Positions 32,675-44,339 of a stretch of 64,000 nucleotides of DNA are shown here, piece by piece. Each line of letters opens with the position of its first letter. Within the stretch, counting starts at the first letter, position 1. Origin of the DNA: Bolinopsis microptera (taxonomy: Eukaryota; Ctenophora; Tentaculata; Lobata; Bolinopsidae); the NCBI RefSeq assembly GCF_026151205.1, contig NC_087078.1, positions 3,613,675 to 3,677,674 on the forward strand, given 5' to 3'. The translations under genes were made by a program, and so were the position numbers. The notes beneath the pieces are model-generated. The model was given only the letters and a program-made list of their open reading frames with translations. It ran no database searches and was not told the DNA's origin.

Positions 32675-33915
32675 ATGAGTTCACCGGAAAATCTCGTGAT
32701 GTCATCAACGAAAGCACTATCTCTCAGCAATTGTGTTTTGTCTGCAATCATGTCCGGAATTCTGCTGTTTGGGGGATTGGCCAACGCTTTTTCGCTGCAC
32801 TTCTTCCTAAACCAGCGCCCAGCTACCACCACTAGTGTTATATTCAGGGCAGTGGCGTAACGAAAGGCCCTGCTGACCCCGCTGTGCAGGGGGGCGCCGT
32901 CTTAGGGGGGCGCCAAATCGTCGTTTGAATGTGGGACAATTTCGAAAACTTAACTAAAGTACTAGCAAAACTGCGCGTTTTGCTCTAGATACACACTTTT
33001 TTAGAGATTTTTCCGGCGTATTCTTTAAAATCACCTAATTTGTTCAATTTTAGGGAGGGGCACCAAAAGGGGAGGGGGCGCCAACAAGGGGGCGCTTTTT
33101 TCGGCAGGGGGGCGCCAACAGACAACGTTACGCCACTGATTCAGGGTGATAAGCTCCGTAGATCTGATGACATGTTTTCAGGCAAGCTGGATCTCAGTTC
33201 TCCCGTTTCCAAATCTATTCCCAACAAATTCGACAAATAAATTTAATCTTACAGTTTCATAGATTAAATTAACTCTTCCTCTCTTCCTGCAGGTATTGCT
33301 AGTCCTGATAACATACTGTACCAACAAATCAGATGTGGTATTCCACTACCCCTTCCTCTGTTCCGCCTGGGCCTTCCTCAACAACCTCACCACACTTCTT
33401 TCCATGTTCCTGGTGGCTGTCCTCTCCACTTCCCGCTCCCTCACTCTCCTCAGACCCACGTGTGAGGTAACCCCACGTGTTGTGACACTCCTGTCGCTAG
33501 GATACGCGCTGGTTTTGGTGGTTGGGATTTGTTCAGTTCCACTTTGGTACCCTCATATAAACTACACGTTTAACAAGAATTATGGGTATTGTAGCATGAG
33601 GGTAGGCGAGGAGGTTAACATGGATCTCTACTTCAAGCTTATCTCCCTCTTTCTCTTTATCCCGGTAATCCCAGTGTGTGGCAGTTGTGTTATCTCCTCT
33701 TATCAGATCAGGAGATCAGTGGCAGTTACTCAAAACAATCACGTGATCACGTCCCTGAAGCTACACGCTAAACTGACAATACTGGTGGTAACCGTTATCT
33801 ACATCATCTTCAACATGCCTCTGTTCGTGTTTCTGTCTATCAGCTACCACAACGAGGGAGTTGTTTCGAAGATGTTGTCTTCGAGTCAACAGAATCTGTT
33901 GAGAGTGCTGTTGGA
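32675..33915 (+). pseudogene. GPCR pseudogene (duplicate of 22919-23962)
   Basis: Exon 1 (from 32675) is interrupted after the codons for VIFR by a 289-bp hAT-type insertion. Homology resumes at 33147 and runs to the GC-AG donor at 33181; exon 2 resumes at 33293. Exon 2 loses its end: at the GGA at 33913-33915 the sequence jumps into the 3' part of the HldE copy, removing TM7 with its NPxxY motif and the stop codon. Remaining residues are nearly identical to copy 1, so inactivation is recent. Confidence 0.93.
32850..33138. mobile_element. hAT-type MITE, 289 bp, 8-bp target duplication
   Basis: Terminal inverted repeats CAGTGGCGTAACG and CGTTACGCCACTG bound the insert. The 8-bp duplication ATTCAGGG flanks it (32842-32849 and 33139-33146), and copy 1 has the empty site. 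An 8-bp duplication with CAGTGGCG ends is characteristic of hAT elements. The interior has GGGGGGCGCC blocks and no transposase. Confidence 0.95.
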
Positions 33916-34527
33916 AAAGAACTGTACTCCCAGAAATTTCTCTGCCCACAATATCATCTATAGTGTAATCACCTCCTTTTACTAGAACGTCTGGTCGTAT
34001 TGCTTTTATTAATTCAATTGGAGTTTTATCTCAAATGGTATAATCTCGTCTGCTATGTTCAGCTCTTTCAAGAAATTAATTCTAGAGTCGAGATTGTTTA
34101 TCGGTCTGCTTCCACCTTTGTTTAATTTGATACTGTTGTCCGAGTTTATTCCGATTACAAGGTGATCCCCTAATCCCCGACAATAGTTCAATAACTTCAG
34201 GTGACCAACATGGATCATGTCAAAACATCCGTTTGTAAATATAACCCTCCGAGGTTTGAGGAGCCTCTCAAAGTCTACAGAGTTTAGGATGTAGCAACCG
34301 GAGGTTCCCACTGCTATTTTACCAATTTGTGTCAATATGTTTACCAGGTCCTGTTTGTGGTTTTTGAGTGACCCATGTTGCTGGAGGAAGACTGCAGTTG
34401 CCGTGATTAAAGCATCACCGCACCCGTTAACATCCACTATTTTCAGGTTCTCAGCACACCCCCTCCTGATCTGAGATATTTCCTCGGCTTCGTTTTTGTA
34501 GTACAGGACCATGCCCTCTTTGTCTAA

Positions 34528-34637
34528 TAAAGCAATGAAAGGCATTAGTTTGGTCAAATCAAACGGAACATATGCTATCAGACTTTCAACTGACTAAGGC
34601 AGGGTTAAAACAGTTTCGACGCTAGCAACTGTTTTAA
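34528..34637. mobile_element. 110-bp insertion with terminal hairpin
   Basis: Absent from copy 1; flanked by TAA (34525-34527 and 34635-34637). Its right end is a perfect 11-bp stem TTAAAACAGTT with loop and AACTGTTTTAA. Too small to classify; a 3-bp TAA duplication would fit Harbinger-type elements, but no terminal inverted repeats were found. Confidence 0.6.
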
Positions 34638-35191
34638 TGTGCTGAGTATATAAGAAAATCCGTGTTTTTTCAAGGTCGTCTTGGCAAATTCATTAGAATT
34701 CATTTTCTCATACTCGATGAATCTGTTTGCTTCTTCCCGGTTAGGCTTTATGAGAGTTGCTCCTTCAAACTTGGTCCAATCAGGTAAGATGGGATCAACT
34801 AAAACTGTAACCCCTGATTCCTTACACATTTGTATTACCCTGGTACACAAGCCCCTAGTAAGAAACCCCCTATTGTAATCAGACAATATTACAACTTGCA
34901 ACTCATCCAGTAGATTGACTCTGATGTGGTTAACAATCTCATTCTCATATTCCTCACTCAACTCCTTTCTGTCGCACGGATAATCGAACCTTGACATCAA
35001 CTGGTTTCCAACCATAACTCTGTTGATAACGACCATCCTGCGGTCTTCTTGCTCGAAGTTGGTGTAGCAAACCTTTTCTCCGAATAGTTCCTGGACCATC
35101 TTCGCGTCAGCCTCATGAAAACTTGAAATGAAATGAACTTTCTGGAAGAAGTCCGTCAGCGATCTGGCAACATTTCCTATACCGCCTAGGG

Positions 35192-35660
35192 TTTAAAAAA
35201 ATAAATTGTTTCAGACAGTATACACATAATGTCACAATGACCCTATATAAAAATAACCCTTCAAAAATTCAATATTTTGAAAATCACCCTTGGCCTTGCG
35301 GCTCCAAGTTCAAATCTAAACTGTCTATATTGACAAAGTTCTTTCTCGCCCCTCTGTCCCCCCGGAGAGAAATTACCGTCGTTCTTAAGATTTCGAAACG
35401 AAGGCGCTTCCTAATGTATCCCAAAGCATCTGAGTACCTCTGCCCTGTGTGGTATTCCATCTTAGTCTTACTAGCCAGCTTCTTTACTAGTCTTTCAGCT
35501 TCACCACCCATTCCACCAGACGTTGAGAAAACTAACGGCGTGAAGCTTCCTTTCTCTACTTCCAGGACCCTTGCATTGTAACACCGTTTTTTCTCATTTT
35601 CATGGGACTGGTACATTGCTGGGATCGATTTGCTTGCATTGGAGGGGGCTGGGGCATGGA
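35192..35660 (-). mobile_element. 5'-truncated retroelement 3' end, 13-bp target duplication
   Basis: A 469-bp insert flanked by ATACCGCCTAGGG at 35179-35191 and 35661-35673. The minus strand encodes the C-terminal end of a reverse-transcriptase-type polyprotein: SIPAMYQSHENEKK, then VLEVEKGSFTPLVFSTSGGMG, then YIRKRLRFEILRTTVISLRG (frame 35616-35284). This tail motif is common at the end of invertebrate LINE ORFs. The insertion is 5'-truncated, as expected for target-primed integration. Confidence 0.85.
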
Positions 35661-36123
35661 ATACCGCCTAGGGTTGACGTTATTGTTTCCACCTTTACAG
35701 TCGGTACAGGTGCTTCTGGTGTGAGATTGGTCGACTTTCCAATGTAGTTCCTGTCAACAAGGATATCTCCCAATAGTAGAACACTCGACATGGTGCACAG
35801 CTGGGATTATTTTCAATCAGACATTTTCATTGATTTTGAATAATTGATTTAATGATACATCAACGATGGAGAGAAGGGAAAATAGTTGAGCAACACAGCT
35901 CACCAGAATGTCCTAAATATGAACGTCTGTATAATATTAATGTATTGCCTCCATTGCATGATTTAACCATTGTATTATCTTATTATCAATTAAAACAAAC
36001 AAATAGTTAAATTCGTTTCTCTAGACTATCTTGTGGATGTTAAATAAAAATGTCACTAAACAAACGAGCACACACACACACAAACGACACCTTATAATAG
36101 CTGTAGGAGCAGTGTTATTTTAA

Positions 36124-36641
36124 CCCATTAGGGACGACAAGTTTTAAAGTTTGCCGATTTTGATGCCGTTTAATACACTAGGTCACTTTACAGCAAAAAT
36201 GAGATATCCAAAAAAGCTAATCTGTATCTCGTTTTCTTTAAAAGATACAGCTATGGTCGCATACGACCCACTCGTCCGAATCGCAAACGACCCATCACGG
36301 TTTTTCGGCTTTAACTTCTGAAACAAAGACGTTAGGATAAAATAAAAACTGTAGCATAAGTTAAAAATATATGGTCAATACTGTGTGACTCTAACTTTTT
36401 AAAAATAGAGAATTCGGGTCATTAACGACCCACTCGGCTCACTTGCTTATTACTACATATGTCCATGTAACTTCTTGAATTCAGCCTAAAACATGACATC
36501 ATAAGTGCAAACAAACAAATAGTTAAATTCGTTTCTCTAGACTATCTTGTGGATGTTAAATAAAAATGTCACTAAACAAACGAGCACACACACACACAAA
36601 CGACACCTTATAATAGCTGTAGGAGTAGTGTTATTTTAACC
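36124..36641. repeat. Truncated fold-back arm plus repeated flank
   Basis: From TTAACCCATTAGGGACGAC the sequence follows the left flank and first three palindromes of the fold-back element, then breaks at GCAAAC (about 36510). There it restarts 131 bp of flank already seen at 35994-36125, ending TTATTTTAACC followed by unrelated AAGTATGATT. The (CA)n lengths differ from copy 1. Confidence 0.85.
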
Positions 36642-38952
36642 AAGTATGATTAGATCCCGCTATATCTATAATTATTAGACCTCTGTATATATCGGGGTAG
36701 GAAATAGGTACCTCACAAATGGTGAATAGTACACTAATGAAATTGACTAATAATGCAATAGAAAATCATCATAAACACGAAGGATAAAAATTTTAGCGAA
36801 ACAGGACTACACGAGAGGCAAGAAGAACGTGGTGAGTGTAATCCACATCCTAATTATTATGAAATGAAAGTGAGAGTGGCAGTATCACAAAATTTGATTA
36901 CGTTGGAATGTTGAGCGGGCATTACAAGGCATTGTTATCATTTTTATCAATCATCAAATAAGAAATTAAATCATTCTGCCCTTCCCTCTCTTTGATATGA
37001 CTGGTGTACCATTTGTCAAAGAGGTTCATTTGACCCGTAGTTCCCCTATTTAGAAAGGTCCGGTTTTGACTAATCTTAATTATTTGTCACTAACAACAAC
37101 ATATTAAAATATGAGGGTAGGTTATTTTAGGGCGTGATGAACCTTTAATGAAACATGACAATCTCGAAACTAAGCTCATTCGCAGATCCTATAATTATGA
37201 TCACTTAAGCATATCAATGGCCTGCATGCACAAAGGACATGTGACAATGCTTTTGAAGAGAATGGGAAATATCACAACTCGCAAAAGAACGGAAATTTCA
37301 ACAAATCTTGGATACGATTGTGCCATTTGGAGGTTAAATCGAAGTAAGCGCAAGACAAATAAAAGAATTTTGGCTACAAACTAATGATCACGAACTTATG
37401 ATAACTAAGCAAAAATAAACCAAAATACCCTTAATATTACAGCATACAGGCACTTTTAAAGTTAGAAACTGTATTTTACATAATTTCACGTTCCTTAATA
37501 CTAATAGTAATACTAATAGGTTGAATCAGTGAAGAATCAGTGCGCAAACAGGAGAATCGTTCGATACTTTAGGCTGAAAATATCATTCTACAACAATTAC
37601 TATTAGCTGTCGACGTTTAATTCTTCAGATAAATTAACAAATAAAAAAGGATCAAATTTTTATAGAATTTAATGAGCTATGGATAGCAATAGTAATATGT
37701 ATCGAATGTGCATATTGTGCAGGATCATCAATATGTCATTATATTTATCAGTTATCCCTGATAATGTGATATCATTTTGAGAAGGTACACGAAGTAAAAG
37801 TCTCTAGTAAGATAAATACATCAAAAATGTTTACTAATGTGTAGTACTAGTAGTTTTGAAACAATTCAAATAAACTTCAAATAATCTGAAGATTATGCAA
37901 ACTGCTAAGTTTACTATCAACATCTATGATGAGAATTGAGAAGTACAGTCTAAAGTACGCGATAGTACGGTAAATGGAAAGGTACGTACTACTACTAGCA
38001 AAGACGTACTTGCCACTGTGCACTGACATTTTGAAAATTCTCCAGTATACTGACAATGTAAAATAAAATGTATGCATTTTTCTCTACGCGACTACTTTCG
38101 ATATTTAAAAAAAGAGATAACGACAATTCATGGAAGCATTTCTTCATGAAATTGTTTAAAGAATATAATGAAAGGATTAGCAGTATTTCACTTGGCATTG
38201 TTTGCTAAATAACAGTCTGCACCAGCACGCTGGTCACGACATATCTTAAATTGGAGACTACGTACTAGTACCGAGTACCGGTACTCTTCATTGTATTTGT
38301 AAAGCATGTACTAATTGTACGATATCTTAAATCAACATCTGTTTTTTATACAACAGATATTTCAATCATTCAAAAAATAATGAATGCGACCATGACCATG
38401 ATATCTAACCTAAAAGCAAACAAAACTCGTCAATTAACATAAGTCATAATCATTATCATAATGATTATACAACCCATCGAAGTTTAATCAAATCATCAAT
38501 TAAATCTAATAAATTATAACAAAACACGATATAAATTATAGGCTATCCACTCTAATAATCGTAACCGACGATTTGTTAATAAATGTACTTATCTGTTTAT
38601 CTAGATAAGATACATTTTTATCTGTATAAAAACTCTTTAGAAATTACATAAAATACTGCCAAAATACAGTGAAATGTAGAAGAAATATTAGTGATTTTGC
38701 TTCTCCCTGTTTGCATGTTCCCAAATATTGTTTTAAATAATATTACAGTATTACTATTAAACTTATTTTTCACGTTATGAGTACGTCTGAAACGCATTAA
38801 ACTAATTTAAGAGTTGTTGTTTAAAAACTTAGAAAGACACTGCAAAGACAACTTTTAATAGAAATACAAAAGATAATTCAATCGACAGTCTTCTTGTGGA
38901 AATTAATGAGTAATCTATATCTGCCAGGGTAAGTTTTTGTATTATATTATAT
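36642..38952. other. Intergenic AT-rich stretch, nothing recognised
   Basis: Very AT-rich. Short ORFs (for example 37148-37384) have no family resemblance or splice context. Confidence 0.5.
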
Positions 38953-39063
38953 CTAAAATAGAGTAGACGTCACTGGTGGTATTCCACTCGTTAGCTTCAT
39001 GGTGAACTGGGCAGTCGAATTCTGAGGGTAGAGGTTTTCTGCAGAAAAGGTGTTCTCGTAAAT
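38953..39063 (-). CDS. Possible last exon of an unidentified minus-strand gene
   Basis: A 111-bp stretch, less AT-rich than its surroundings, follows a good acceptor (TACGATTTTCAG) and reads 36 residues, beginning IYENTFSAENLYPQ and ending IPPVTSTLF, then TAG. It has no Met start and too short a frame to stand alone. I do not recognise the family and found no upstream exon between 39064 and 42150, so this may be chance. Confidence 0.33.
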   Translation of the reverse strand: MYENTFSAENLYPQNSTAQFTMKLTSGIPPVTSTLF

Positions 39064-42000
39064 CTGAAAATCGTACAAAAATAAGGAAAGAAAAAGCTGA
39101 ATATAAATCAATTTATAGCAAAGGAAGAATGATGTCGAGTGAGTTACAGAATGGCGAATGTCTAGAACTTAGTTTAAAAACTAAAGTTCGTATCTAGATC
39201 GTAAAGATGGGTTACCCATCCCACCTCGACTATCGAGTTACAAAACAAATATACGGGGCGAAAAAAAGCTAAAACATATCAAAATTCGTTGGCCAGAGCA
39301 CAAAGGAACAAAATCGGAGTGCATTTAGTACACAGGCGGGTGAGAGTGCAAGTGTCACGGTATAAAAAGTTTATTATAGTGCTGTTTAAAATAATAGTCC
39401 ACCTCAGCTGAAACAAAAGGAGCTCGAAGTCGAGGGCGGAGGTAGTTACTACAAAACCTCAGGTGCGATGTGGACATGGACATGTGCTTCTAATTAAGTC
39501 ACAATTAGGTAGCTATCCTCAGGGGCATTGCGTTTCCGAGAACTCTTCTTTGAGTGCACGAAGACCCTGATCACGTTCAACTTGATCCCAGATCACGCTC
39601 AAGGTTCAAATTGGTAGGGTCCACTCCTGTAAATTAAAATCGAACAGCCTCGCAGTGAGGGGAACTTGGGGGATTTTAGCTTTTGGTAAGCTACTCGTTC
39701 AATTTTTATTTCAACCTGTAACAAACATTATGAAACTCGATAACTGTTTTATTTAATCTTAACAATCCATTACAAATCAAAATTTCAGGTGCCTAAAGTT
39801 TCCACATTCTGTCACTTTATTGCGCCAAACTCACTTCTGAAGTTTTCGTTGATGTCACCGTCATAACTTGCACTTGCAGCACATGCTAGGATTGAGTTTA
39901 TAATGGGCTCGTGAGCTGAGTTGGCAAAAGAATTTACCCCAATGTAGGTAAGCCTCCGTCCATGTTTCAGCCCTGAATACTCGAACAATTTCTCCCAAAT
40001 TAAAAGTCTGTACATTACGCAGATTCATTCATCCTTGCCCTTGGATAGGACGGCTCCTTGAAGCTGTCTTGTTACGGTCACGGCTCAGATTTTGTACGTG
40101 ATGCCCTCTATTATATACGTGGTCTTCTATTCTTACTCTCTAATCTACCAATTAAAGATTCTGAGAACTTTATAAGGCTCATCGACTGCTGTGCGCGTTT
40201 TAATCGTTGATTGGCTATTGCGGACTCAATTCTCCGAATTTTGTCTGTTTCGCCCGAAACTAAATCTGAATTTTCATCTTAATCATAAATTGGGCATTAT
40301 CTGCAACATGATTGGTTCAATCCAAGCTGGGAAAACCTCCAAGGAATTATTTTAGAAACTGTGGAGGTATAAAAGGAACTTTAGATTAGTGATGGTACCC
40401 GACGTTGTTGGGCTATCTCTGAGCAGCTCCTTGTAACGATCGTTATGGGTCTGTATAGGAGACATACAAAAGGGATTACTAAAAGAGAGAATTCTCTCTG
40501 TTTTATTTTCTGTTCATCTTATATTAAAGTTGAAAGTACGTGACGAAACTAGCCAGAGTTAAATAACTGCACACATTTTCTACAGTAGTCCGAACGCCTC
40601 AGCAATTTAACAGTAGCCTTAGTTGAATAGTATCAGACGCTTATAAAAAGTACAAGGTTTTACTTAGTGTAAAATGGTAGGTTAAACTGAAATTTATTGT
40701 GGTTTTGAGAGCAGAACTAGTCAAATTCGATCATTTTTTTGATTTACTGATTTTTGAAACCTTTATCATCACTGTAGTTAAACAAATAAAACCGTAATAA
40801 ACCATGTTATATCGCAATAAAACAGATCACGTTGATATCCATGGTACAAGTCATATGTGATATTCTAATGTATGTAATCTGACATGAGGGGTTGTAGCTT
40901 CAACTTCTTGAACACTGGTGTTAATCGGATCAAATTGGATGTACTATTCTTGCAGTGATTTCCAGAAAACCCCTCAGGACAGCTTCAAGGTCCCAACTCA
41001 GAACATGAACCCCATTACAAATTGTACTAAGTACTCATAAACTATTGTAATGAACGTCTTACCTTTAATTGTTTTGTTGCATTTTAATCGACATTGAGAC
41101 AATTTTAAATTGTGATTATTCTCAACTTCAAGCTATATATAAAAATATAACAAGGAGTTTCAAATTTTAGTTCTAAATAGTTTAAATTCAGTTTTGTCTA
41201 TTCGCTATTGCGGACTGTTTTACTGTTTTAGTCACGATCTTGCTTAAGCGGGAAGCTTATAATGTTTTTGTGTGCACTGTGAATCCCATCAGTTTGATAT
41301 TCATAGTTACACAATTATACACGTGCATATTATATATTATGTTAATGGTCGTCGCAGTAGCAGAAAATTCGACTTTTGGATTTTTCAAACCCAACCTAAT
41401 TATCCTCATCCTTGTTTTCCGGTCAGTAATTAGCAATGAGTCCTGATGTCTATGAACTAGTCGGAAAGGTTAACAGCAGAACGACTCAAAAGTCTACTTT
41501 TGATTTTAACAAACCCATTATGATTGATTTAACACCCCCTCTTTTACCATAAAAATTTAATTTGTTTAGCTTATCAAGAGGGCTAAGTTTCCTGTTAATT
41601 AAGGACAGAGGTCAAAGAGTGAGATTCAGTGAATCCAGCAGATTATATTACTCACAAATATAATTAAAATTTCTTATAAAATAATGACGATACATACAAG
41701 TTATAACCGTGGCGCCATTCATTAATAAATTCGTTTGCAAATGCAATTGAGTCACTCGCAACCGTTAACTTCAGTCAGAGGAAAAATTCGAAATATAATT
41801 AATTTCGATATTTGTTCTAAGTTCTGACTGATATATTGTCAGATTCTGTCAGAGTCCTCTTCTAAATATCAATTTCTTGGTTTGTTCGCGAGCTACTGTC
41901 ACGTGATCGAGTGTAGAGTGATTTAGCACGCTCGACTCCGTCTCCTATCTTCACTTATCATGCAACCTCTCCGTGAGAATCCTAGATAATAATGTGTCCT

Positions 42001-42152
42001 GCACTTTTTTCGTTTGGGAAAATTATCAATTTATTTGTATTAATAATTTCCGTTATAACAATGATAATTTATGTTATTCTTATTTTACTGAGATCAAATT
42101 ATGGTTCCCTCAATTAAAAAACAATAATCATAACCTGATATTACTATCAGAG
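39064..42152. other. Intergenic stretch, no gene recognised
   Basis: Includes a somewhat GC-richer block at about 39380-40140 with an ORF at 40015-39812 that matches nothing I know; it may be an old repeat. The 8-12-base string GCTATTGCGGACT recurs at about 40214 and 41202. Confidence 0.4.
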
Positions 42153-42682
42153 ATGTACAAGATGTTAACCTTGATGGTGAATGGTGATGTTGGTGATGCT
42201 GATGACTTCAGTCGGAGGAAATCATGCGGATATCCATCAGAGAAGCAGTGAGGAGTGAACTAAAAGCTAAACAGGAGGTAGAATCGCTGCGAGCCGAGAT
42301 GATGGAGATGAAGAAAGAAGTGGCGTGGTACAGTCTGCACGTGGCAGCTGCAGCAGCGTGTCGGGGGAGCACTGAGACCGGTGGCAGTGGTCCTCATGGC
42401 AACGCGGTCCTGCCCAAACAGAACACAAAATCCTGTGATAACCAATGTGGCGAGACAACATACAGTACCTGTGACGCGGATGTGGCTATCCAGGGAAGTT
42501 TCGGGAAGGCAACAATCTACACGGAGAACGTCGGACAATTTTACAATTATGGATGCAGCACGTCAGGGAACCAGAACCCCAGATTTGATGAGGTACAAGC
42601 TGATCAGGATGGGGTTTTTAATTTGGATGTACAGGAGACGTATTCTGTTTATTATAGATTCTGCTGCTGCCGTTATCCATAG
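42153..42682 (+). pseudogene. Cysteine-rich secreted-peptide paralogue A, leader frame disrupted
   Basis: The C-terminal part is open from 42224 to 42682: a coiled-coil-like stretch (SELKAKQEVESLRAEMMEMK), an Ala-rich step, then a Cys domain with SCDNQCGETTY and the ending FCCCRYP. The paralogue at 47085 shares the 5' flank, the MYKMLTL start, the Ala-rich step, CGET, VAIQGS and FCCCRYP. Here, however, the start (42153), the hydrophobic leader (read from 42181) and the Cys domain lie in three different frames. A 7-bp insertion in the leader explains the first shift. The locus is either a pseudogene or affected by sequencing error. Paralogue A also has about 40 extra residues before the last Cys cluster. 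No known family is recognised; a defensive or toxin-like role would be speculation. Confidence 0.6.
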
Positions 42683-43389
42683 GTCCAAAAAATATGCTTG
42701 TTAATAAGCTCTTAATCTTACTATAATTTAGTTGGATACTGGATACAGGATAGAGCAATTCCTATTAGTATTAACCAGTAAAATCTTCGAGAATTTGCAT
42801 AGCCCTTCATATTTTTTAAACTGAGGTAATTTTTCATTTACAAACAATAATGTTAAAACTGGTTCTTCATAAATAAAAAGAGTTTAAATTTTTCCAGTAA
42901 AATTTGTCAGTAAAACCAAAAAAACAATTTCATATTTTTTTATTTGCTAAAGATCTCTCTCTCTCTCTGTTCTGGTCAACGGTTTCTGGCCTCTTACTAA
43001 AAGATGGAGGCCTTCTCACCGTGCCCACAGAATGCAACTCCTGCTAGCTGCACGCCAGGACTCCCAAAGTATATACGAAATCATAAAATAATAAATATCA
43101 ATGCAACAGACCCCTGGAGTCTTGAAGCTGTCACTACCTGTCTCAGAGCAAACCCACTTCCGTTGTAGTACTTCTGCGGGCAGACAAGGGACTTCCGAGC
43201 AAGGTCAAAGCCTGGGAGATATGTCTCTATGCGGAGATGGGCCTAGGTTGAGTTCCTAGTATGGGATTTAGCGAAAGTTCCTGGTGAAGAATCCTAGGAG
43301 GTTACCCAAAAGGGTTTTCCCTATCCAGTCTTGTCGACTGTTCCACAAATTTGAAGATATGATTGAAGTTTACTGTTTTTAAGGTAGAG

Positions 43390-44200
43390 TTTACCAATTA
43401 TCCTCATTCTGAACGTCATGATCTGGATGCACTTGCAGAGGAGGTGCTGGGATGTTTCTGCTTCTCCTGAAAAGTGTTCACAATCTTGCCGCTTGCGTCT
43501 CGAAGTTGACGTTGTTTGCCACGTTCTGAAAATAAACTAGTGGGCGGCTGTGACCTATCCTGAAAGCGACCATGTAAGCCATCTGATGTGAGTTCCAGAA
43601 AAATTAAAGTTCCTGTATTTATATTTGTGGAGGAACATCTCAAGTGGAATGTTTCTTTGTCACTGAGTGTGGCCTAATTGGGAGGAACGGTTCTGGTCCG
43701 ATGGGGATGTTGTTGGATTGATCGTCCCTTGCGAATTCGTCCGCTAGTTCTTTACCGTATACTCCTTCATGTCCTGGAACGAAGTTCTACTCGATGAGAA
43801 TACCTAGTGAGTTGAGTTGGTCTGAGATGTTCAGAACGAACCTGGAGTTAAAACTGGTGCTGTTAAGCGCTATAAATGCAGCCTGGGAATCTGAGATCCT
43901 AAGTTATCATTAGTCCAGATACTTGCCATTGTATAACGCAAATAGCGGGTACGATTTCCTCAATGAACCTGAAGAAGGAATATCTGTCCTGAAATGATAC
44001 CATGTATCGTCGAGCTAAAAAATGAATCAAAAGTTAGAGTAAATCGTTAAACGCATTGATGTTTATTCCTGGTCCGGTTAGCTTTGCGTCTCAGAACTAA
44101 AGAGGTCCACTATGCTTTAGTGAGCTATACTGTCCACCAGGGTACTGTAGATCTAAGGGTTCCCCGTGTAATGGGGCAGGCTGTGAAAAAGCATCTCTGC
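43390..44200 (-). mobile_element. Decayed LINE remnant with RNase H and zinc-knuckle pieces
   Basis: On the minus strand, pieces of an I/Jockey-type LINE are readable with stops and shifts: an RNase H segment (DSQAAFIALNSTSF, then FVPGHEGVYGKELADEFA at about 43900-43730), a C-terminal CEHFSGEAETSQHLLCKC at about 43490-43420, and, directly upstream at about 44150, the PWW linker (TVPWWTV, then VLRRKANR) that normally sits between endonuclease and RT. The RT domain between them is missing. Confidence 0.7.
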
Positions 44201-44339
44201 AGGATGTCCGAGATGAACTGTTTTCGAGTGTTGTGAACTTCCGCTGTAGAACTGAATAGAACCAGTTGCAGTAGGGGTGTCAGTCAAACACTGCTGGCTA
44301 CTAGATGATTGTAGAGCGTCCAGTCACATTTCAATGAAG

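Larger units (their letters stand above)
33913..35791 (-). pseudogene. HldE-like pseudogene (duplicate of 24398-25762)
   Basis: It starts at an intact ATG (35791) but is broken by a 469-bp retroelement insertion at 35192-35660 after the first 40-odd codons, by a 110-bp insertion at 34528-34637 that adds stops, by a 1-base deletion near 34030 (one C fewer than copy 1 in GAGTTTTATC-CTCAAA), and by loss of its last 26 or so codons in the fusion with the GPCR copy. The rest is nearly identical to copy 1, with few replacement changes (for example IIHVGH to MIHVGH). Confidence 0.93.
29940..36510. repeat. Segmental duplication, copy 2 (disrupted)
   Basis: Homologous to 21280-26463, in the same orientation. 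Relative to copy 1 it has insertions at 30000-31100, 32850-33138, 34528-34637 and 35192-35660, and a 615-bp deletion corresponding to copy-1 bases 23863-24477. It ends inside the left arm of the fold-back element, then repeats its own flank (35994-36125 equals 36509-36641). Confidence 0.95.
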
